Shown here piece after piece: positions 6,106-9,386 of a stretch of DNA of 9,386 bases. The translations under genes were made by a program, and so were the position numbers. Source of the DNA: CAZBWE01 sp964581905 (GTDB lineage: Bacteria > Planctomycetota > Phycisphaerae > Sedimentisphaerales > Anaerobacaceae). The stretch spans positions 1 through 9,386 of the forward strand of contig CAZOQJ010000095.1 of NCBI GenBank assembly GCA_964581905.1, read 5' to 3'. Position 1 is the stretch's first letter, and the number at the start of each line of letters is the position of its first letter. Under the pieces are notes generated by a model that saw only the letters and a list, made by a program, of their open reading frames with translations, was not told where the DNA came from and searched no databases.

Positions 6106-7119
6106 ATGTATACCTTAGAACGAAAAATAGTTCTTCAACTGTTATTTGTAATATGTTCTGCTGCATTGGCAAGGGCACAGGGGCCAGCAATTACATTGCC
6201 TGAACTTCGCCAGATTGTAACAGATAGTCGAGATTCCACAACTACGGCTCACTTAGTTTATATTGAAGAATCTAATTCCAATGAAGCGCCCCCTTTTAAC
6301 AAAGATACTATTTATTATAAGATTCATCAAGCTCAAACCAGCGGGCGTAGAAAAAAGGTAGATATGCTTTTAGACCGTGTGGGTGACAGAGTCAAAATGT
6401 CACTGACGGAATTAAGAGATATAGATAAGTTGTTAAAAGAACACCAATTGCCTCCGGAACAGAAAATAAATTTCCCAAAGTCAAGGACCTTTCTTATGCA
6501 AGGTGATTATGATATGGAAATTAGTGATGGGAATGCTCCAAACCAACCGATGGATTTGGGTCTATGGAAAAGGCCAGGTCGCACTGCTGTGTTCATGTTC
6601 ACATCTTTGGGGATAATCGAGGAGAGATTAATACCAGAGGATGTAAATGCAACCTTGACTAAAATCAATTCGGGTGGCAAACCCTTGTTGCGGATTGAAT
6701 TTGTCAGAAGGGGGGAAAACGCGCCTAAAGAAAGGATAGATTGTGACCCATCGCTGGGATATCGTTTTCGCCGTACTCAGCGGCATTCAGCCGATGGACG
6801 TCTTGTTTGGGAAACCATCGCAGATAATTACAAAGATGTCAATGGGATACCGCATCCTTTTTTGTACATAGAGCGAAGTTTTGATAAAGATGGCAAAATT
6901 AGCAAAGAAACAAAATATGTAATGGAGAAGGTAGAGCTGAGAGTGAATTTATCTCCGGATGATTTTAAGGTATTCGTACCGACGGGTACGCGGTTCATAG
7001 ATGATATCAGTAAGGCAATTCTCACAATTGAACAAAGCGGTTATATGGGTATTGATGATGCCTTGAACGTTGGAAGAGAGTGGTTATTAAAGCGCCAGTC
7101 AGATAGCCGCAGCCATTAG
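6106..7119 (+). CDS. Exported LolA-like partner protein 4, divergent (337 aa)
   Basis: ATG 6106 has AAGGAG at 6092-6097. The signal peptide is MYTLERK followed by a hydrophobic stretch and ALARAQ, with cleavage probably at A-R-A. Mature sequence (TLPELRQIVTDSRDSTTTAHLVY) differs from partners 1-3, but the C-terminal half aligns in pattern: DCDPSLGYRFRR, NGIPHPFLYIERSFDKDGK, KYVMEKVELRVNLSPDDFKVF. That supports a shared fold. The protein continues about 35 residues beyond the usual end (ISKAILTIEQSGYMG...WLLKRQSDSRSH), and its stop codon TAG 7117-7119 coincides with a TAG conserved in every leader copy. The coding sequence therefore runs into the leader repeat, unlike in its paralogues. It follows the long Cys-rich frame. 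Confidence 0.88.
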   Translation: MYTLERKIVLQLLFVICSAALARAQGPAITLPELRQIVTDSRDSTTTAHLVYIEESNSNEAPPFNKDTIYYKIHQAQTSGRRKKVDMLLDRVGDRVKMSLTELRDIDKLLKEHQLPPEQKINFPKSRTFLMQGDYDMEISDGNAPNQPMDLGLWKRPGRTAVFMFTSLGIIEERLIPEDVNATLTKINSGGKPLLRIEFVRRGENAPKERIDCDPSLGYRFRRTQRHSADGRLVWETIADNYKDVNGIPHPFLYIERSFDKDGKISKETKYVMEKVELRVNLSPDDFKVFVPTGTRFIDDISKAILTIEQSGYMGIDDALNVGREWLLKRQSDSRSH

Positions 7120-7242
7120 TCTCCTCATGCTATCCGGCCTGACAAGTTAGAATTGGCCCTGAACCGCTACTGGTTCACGGTGGGGCAATAAAACTTACAC
7201 CTGCTCTTTGAAAAGTTCAAAAACGACTGTGTACAGATTTAG
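7101..7242 (+). repeat. Conserved leader repeat, copy C
   Basis: It overlaps the last codons of partner 4 and extends to the TAG before the Cys-rich frame. It contains AGCCGCAGCCATTAGTCTCC, CGGCCTGACAAGTTA and the boxA-like site. It folds TGAACC/GGTTCA (7160-7165 with 7172-7177) and AAGTT/AACTT (7144-7148 with 7192-7196). The second stem is matched in copy D as GAGTT/AACTC, a compensatory change. The first hairpin has one mismatch (TCATGC against GCCTGA). From 7197 to 7257 the sequence is identical to copy A. Confidence 0.75.
7202..7214 (+). promoter_or_regulatory. boxA-like antitermination sequence, copy C
   Basis: TGCTCTTTGAAAA, identical to copy A, lies within the 61-bp stretch the two leaders share. 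It begins about 40 bases before the first cysteine-frame codon. Confidence 0.5.
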
Positions 7243-7746
7243 GTCCCTTATTGCTGCGATTCCGGTAAAACCTGCTGTAATGGAAATTGTTGTGACCCTA
7301 ACAAGTGTGAGACCTGCGTGGATGGCTTGTGCAAACCATGCGGCGGTGACCCGAAAAAATGTTGTTTGAATGGGGAATGCAAAGATTGTTGCAAGTCATC
7401 TACAACTGGTAATTGCGAAGCATGGAATAATGAATGCGGGTGTGATCCGCCTGGCCCTTCGGCGGGTTGTGCAGATAAAATGAAATCGTGGACGGTTGGA
7501 GTAACTCACTTTTGCTGGTCTGAGTGTGGTGGTACACCCTGTGATTACATTCTGAGTGAGGTTCCTTGCTATGCGTGGCGGAAATGTAAAGAGGGGGCTA
7601 AACATTGGTTTCAAGAGTGTAGTCCGGGCGAAGAATTTACCTATGATAATTGTATAGATACTACTCCACTCCCGATGTATTGTCAGGATTGTGTACCATA
7701 TGATGACGCTGTAGTTGTAGAAGCATATGATTGTAGTTGTCCGTGA
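7243..7746 (+). CDS. Cys-rich modular protein, unit 5 (no start codon found)
   Basis: The frame is open from after TAG 7240-7242 to TGA 7744-7746 (167 codons). It opens VPYCCDSGKTCCNGNCCDPNK-type scaffold, then CETCVDG and KPCGGDPKKCC. The only early start candidate is GTG in CVDG (7318), in the middle of the conserved motif and without a ribosome binding site. From about nt 7395 the sequence is unique to this unit: GNCEAWNNECGCDPPGP, CADKMKSWTVGVTHFCWSECGG, a region rich in Trp, Tyr and acidic residues, and the end AYDCSCP. The DNA for the scaffold (7294-7353) is nearly the same as at 50-109. Its frame is the same as that of partner 4 upstream, separated by TAG 7117, TAA 7189 and TAG 7240. 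The next partner starts 62 nt later. Confidence 0.7.
   Translation, partial: VPYCCDSGKTCCNGNCCDPNKCETCVDGLCKPCGGDPKKCCLNGECKDCCKSSTTGNCEAWNNECGCDPPGPSAGCADKMKSWTVGVTHFCWSECGGTPCDYILSEVPCYAWRKCKEGAKHWFQECSPGEEFTYDNCIDTTPLPMYCQDCVPYDDAVVVEAYDCSCP
7294..7353 (+). repeat. Third copy of the scaffold DNA repeat, in unit 5
   Basis: It matches 50-109 with scattered changes, mostly T/C transitions such as TGT to TGC and TCG to TTG. It then runs on through GACCCGAAAAAA as in unit 1. It belongs to the N-terminal scaffold of the Cys-rich frame at 7243-7746. Confidence 0.75.
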
Positions 7747-7808
7747 TTATGTTGATCGAATTTGACGTAATCAGAAAAAATATTTTGATATAATAAAAAG
7801 GTGATAAA

Positions 7809-8945
7809 GTGAATATTAAATTTAAGGTCATACCATTCTGCATTATAACTTTGCTTTTTTCTTTGACAATTTCACAGAAAGTTACTGGGGCAGACGAGCA
7901 GCAATGGCAGTCAGTGCCGGAGGCAAATTATGCTGATATTTTAGAACTAATCGCGTTGAGGGCAAAGGCAAATTACGAAGGGATTTCCACATGGCAAGGC
8001 CAGATGAATATACACGAAATGAGCCATTATTATGGGCCAAAAGCCGCCGAACAATCCTACGGGGTATATCCAGACAGTATTGCGAGTAATTCTAAACATA
8101 TATGTAGAGAAAACAAAACTGTTGCCGAATTTGCCGTTGATATGCGCAACGATAAACTATATTCAAAAGTCGAGCCAACCATGCAGTATAAAGCAGTTGA
8201 TTTGAATCAAATTATCCCGCCAGACAAATACAAAGGCAGACCCGCTAGAACCAGAACAATTTTGACTCCCGAATCCTATATGTGGTACCTAACAGATGGT
8301 AAATTCCATTCAAAATCACAAAAAGGTCCGCCCGGCAAAATGGTTTTTATCGAATCACCCCAGAATGAGAATGTAAAAGGATTTGTTCGCGATCCTCGCG
8401 TATTTTTTGACTCCAGCGGAGAAGGTGGCATAAAACTTTGGGAATCGCTCCTGAAAGTACGTAAACACTTTCTTGATAACGGAAATGTTCGCGTCGGAAG
8501 GTACCCTAATATAGAGATAAGCTCCTTAAATACTGATAAGGGAGTTAAATACCGTATTCTAACTACCTGGAGTGGCGGAGGAGACTACTACATCCGTTCA
8601 ATGCTTGAGGTAGATGAGGCAGTCAGCTTTAATGCCTTAAGAACAGAGACGACCAACCATGACGGCGTAAGGACAGATTTGAAGGAATATACTTACAAAA
8701 AAATCGGAGAAATATACATCCCCAAAGCTGTTAAGAAAGAGCAACGAAATAATAAAGGTGAAATTACAATCACCTCGGAAATTACTATTGAAACCACCGG
8801 TATAAATAAGCCCTTGCTGGAAGATACGTTTACCATCAAGAATCTTGGACTTGAAGAAGATACGCTTGTTAGCGACAACATAAAAAAGGCCGAGTTTCGT
8901 TTCAGCAAAGGCAATCTTGTCCCCATTGCAGAGCCAAATAAGTAA
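7809..8945 (+). CDS. Exported LolA-like partner protein 5, divergent (378 aa)
   Basis: The start is GTG 7809, with AAGGTGAT at 7798-7805 as ribosome binding site; no ATG gives a full signal peptide. Residues 1-27 (MNIKFKVIPFCIITLLF..., ending VTGA) form the signal peptide. The mature protein begins ADEQQWQ and reads ILELIALRAKANYEGISTWQGQM, similar in type to the first strand of exported lipoprotein-carrier-like domains. Later come a Trp/Gly-rich centre (TTWSGGGDYYIRSM) and a C-terminus (IGEIYIPKAVKKEQRNNKGE, ITIETTGINKPLLEDTFTI) that resembles the end of the other partners in pattern rather than residues. It has few cysteines. It is the most distant member, but it occupies the same place in its module. 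The LolA-like call is an inference. Confidence 0.88.
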   Translation: MNIKFKVIPFCIITLLFSLTISQKVTGADEQQWQSVPEANYADILELIALRAKANYEGISTWQGQMNIHEMSHYYGPKAAEQSYGVYPDSIASNSKHICRENKTVAEFAVDMRNDKLYSKVEPTMQYKAVDLNQIIPPDKYKGRPARTRTILTPESYMWYLTDGKFHSKSQKGPPGKMVFIESPQNENVKGFVRDPRVFFDSSGEGGIKLWESLLKVRKHFLDNGNVRVGRYPNIEISSLNTDKGVKYRILTTWSGGGDYYIRSMLEVDEAVSFNALRTETTNHDGVRTDLKEYTYKKIGEIYIPKAVKKEQRNNKGEITITSEITIETTGINKPLLEDTFTIKNLGLEEDTLVSDNIKKAEFRFSKGNLVPIAEPNK

Positions 8946-8990
8946 GAAAAGTGTTGATTGTAAGCCTTTGCTTGCTATTAAATAAAAAGG

Positions 8991-9120
8991 TAAATAGCCA
9001 TAGCAAATAGTCTCATCAGGCTATCTGGCCTGACGAGTTGAACCAGTAGCGATTCATGGTGGGGGGAACGGAACTCACACCTGCTCTTTGAAAAGTTAAA
9101 GACGTTGTACAGATAAAGAT
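8991..9120 (+). repeat. Conserved leader repeat, copy D
   Basis: It starts about 45 bases after the partner 5 stop with AAATAGCCATAGCAAATAG and ends before the Cys-rich frame. It has the best first hairpin of the set: CTC/GAG (9012-9014 with 9035-9037) enclosing TCAGGC/GCCTGA (9016-9021 with 9028-9033) and loop TATCTG. It also folds ACCA/TGGT (9042-9045 with 9057-9060), and the alternative GAGTT/AACTC (9035-9039 with 9072-9076), which shares the GAG and so competes with the first hairpin. Compared with copy A it has extra G (a run of six) and a two-base shortfall after boxA, so any reading frame through it is broken. Confidence 0.75.
9082..9094 (+). promoter_or_regulatory. boxA-like antitermination sequence, copy D
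   Basis: TGCTCTTTGAAAA, as in copies A and C, although the bases directly after it differ (GTTAAAGACG against GTTCAAAAACG). The conserved core therefore ends at the boxA boundary. Confidence 0.5.
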
Positions 9121-9386
9121 CATCCTTATTGCTGTGGTCCTAATCAGCCTTGCTGTCAATGGCATTGTTGCGACCCTAACAAGTGTGAAAGTTGCATAGA
9201 TGGCGTATGCAAGTTCTGCGGCGGCGACCCTGACAAATGCTGTATAAATGGCGAGTGTGTGGATAAATGCGGGGACGAATGTTGCGACCCTAATACCGAA
9301 TTCTGCTGTGACGGCTCTTGCTGTGATAAGATCTGGACTAAAGAAACTGTAGCTTCATCCACTGTGCCTTGCCCTAGTTGTGGAAG
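9100..9386 (+). CDS. Cys-rich modular protein, unit 6 (3' end outside window, no start codon found)
   Basis: The frame is open from after TAA 9097-9099 to the window edge. It begins RRCTDKDHPYCC without ATG, GTG or TTG, and no usual start codon occurs for about 50 codons. Scaffold motifs are CCQWHCCDPNKCESCIDG, KFCGGDPDKCC, CGDECCDPNTEFCC and CCDGSCCDK, followed by WTKETV and TVPCPSC. It closely resembles unit 1: nt 9123-9188 are identical to nt 1-66, and both pass from scaffold to C-terminal domain at the same WTKET junction. The C-terminal domain is therefore probably the same type as in unit 1. Confidence 0.75.

Noticed and set aside
7762..7794. TTGACG and TATAAT upstream of partner 5 as a promoter
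   Set aside because: The spacing is 21 bases, too long for a standard promoter, and the transcript would start at or after the ribosome binding site.
1..9386. CRISPR array or IS element behind the repeats
   Set aside because: The repeat units are 60-150 bp, diverged, spaced 2 kb apart and tied to genes. There are no short regular spacers, terminal inverted repeats or transposase.

Overview
The window is a tandem array from a bacterial genome, most likely a diderm: nearly every conventional gene carries an export signal and a Shine-Dalgarno site. The style (families of secreted, cysteine-rich, repetitive proteins beside LolA-like exported proteins, moderate AT content) makes me suspect a Planctomycetota/PVC-type organism. 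That assignment is a guess from gestalt; no rRNA or marker gene is present. All real coding is on the + strand. I see no tRNA, rRNA, CRISPR array, transposase or convincing intrinsic terminator. Layout: the window repeats one module about five and a half times. Each module has (i) a conserved non-coding-looking leader of about 100-150 bp, (ii) an open frame for a very cysteine-rich protein built of CC, GGDP and CxxCxDGxC motifs, and (iii) 47-62 nt later, a gene for an exported protein of 337-378 aa with signal peptide and LolA/RseB-like C-terminal sequence. Cys-rich frames lie at 2-718 (5' end cut off), 3264-3791, 5072-6052, 7243-7746 and 9100-9386 (cut off by the window end). Exported partners lie at 779-1888, 1991-3103, 3839-4942, 6106-7119 and 7809-8945. 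Between the first two partners only a stub of the leader remains (to about 1960), so one Cys-rich member appears to have been lost there. The Cys-rich proteins share their N-terminal half, in places at near-identical DNA level, but their C-terminal halves differ. Only the first and second (2-718, 3264-3791) look related there, through a shared C-x3-C ... C-x5-C domain. The partners form a divergence series: the first two are a recent duplication, the third is clearly homologous, and the fourth and fifth are distant. Two features are hard to explain. First, none of the four Cys-rich frames whose 5' ends are visible has a recognisable start codon: each opens directly after an in-frame stop just downstream of the leader, and the cysteine motifs begin before the first in-frame GTG. 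Second, every full leader carries a near-perfect rRNA-type boxA antiterminator sequence (TGYTCTTTGAMAA) and a hairpin kept despite sequence change. My working model is a long polycistronic, recombination-prone array of secreted disulfide-rich proteins with periplasmic partners, possibly expressed through Nus-type antitermination and an unrecognised mode of translation start. The function (antagonism, surface coat, adhesion or metal binding) cannot be settled from sequence alone.
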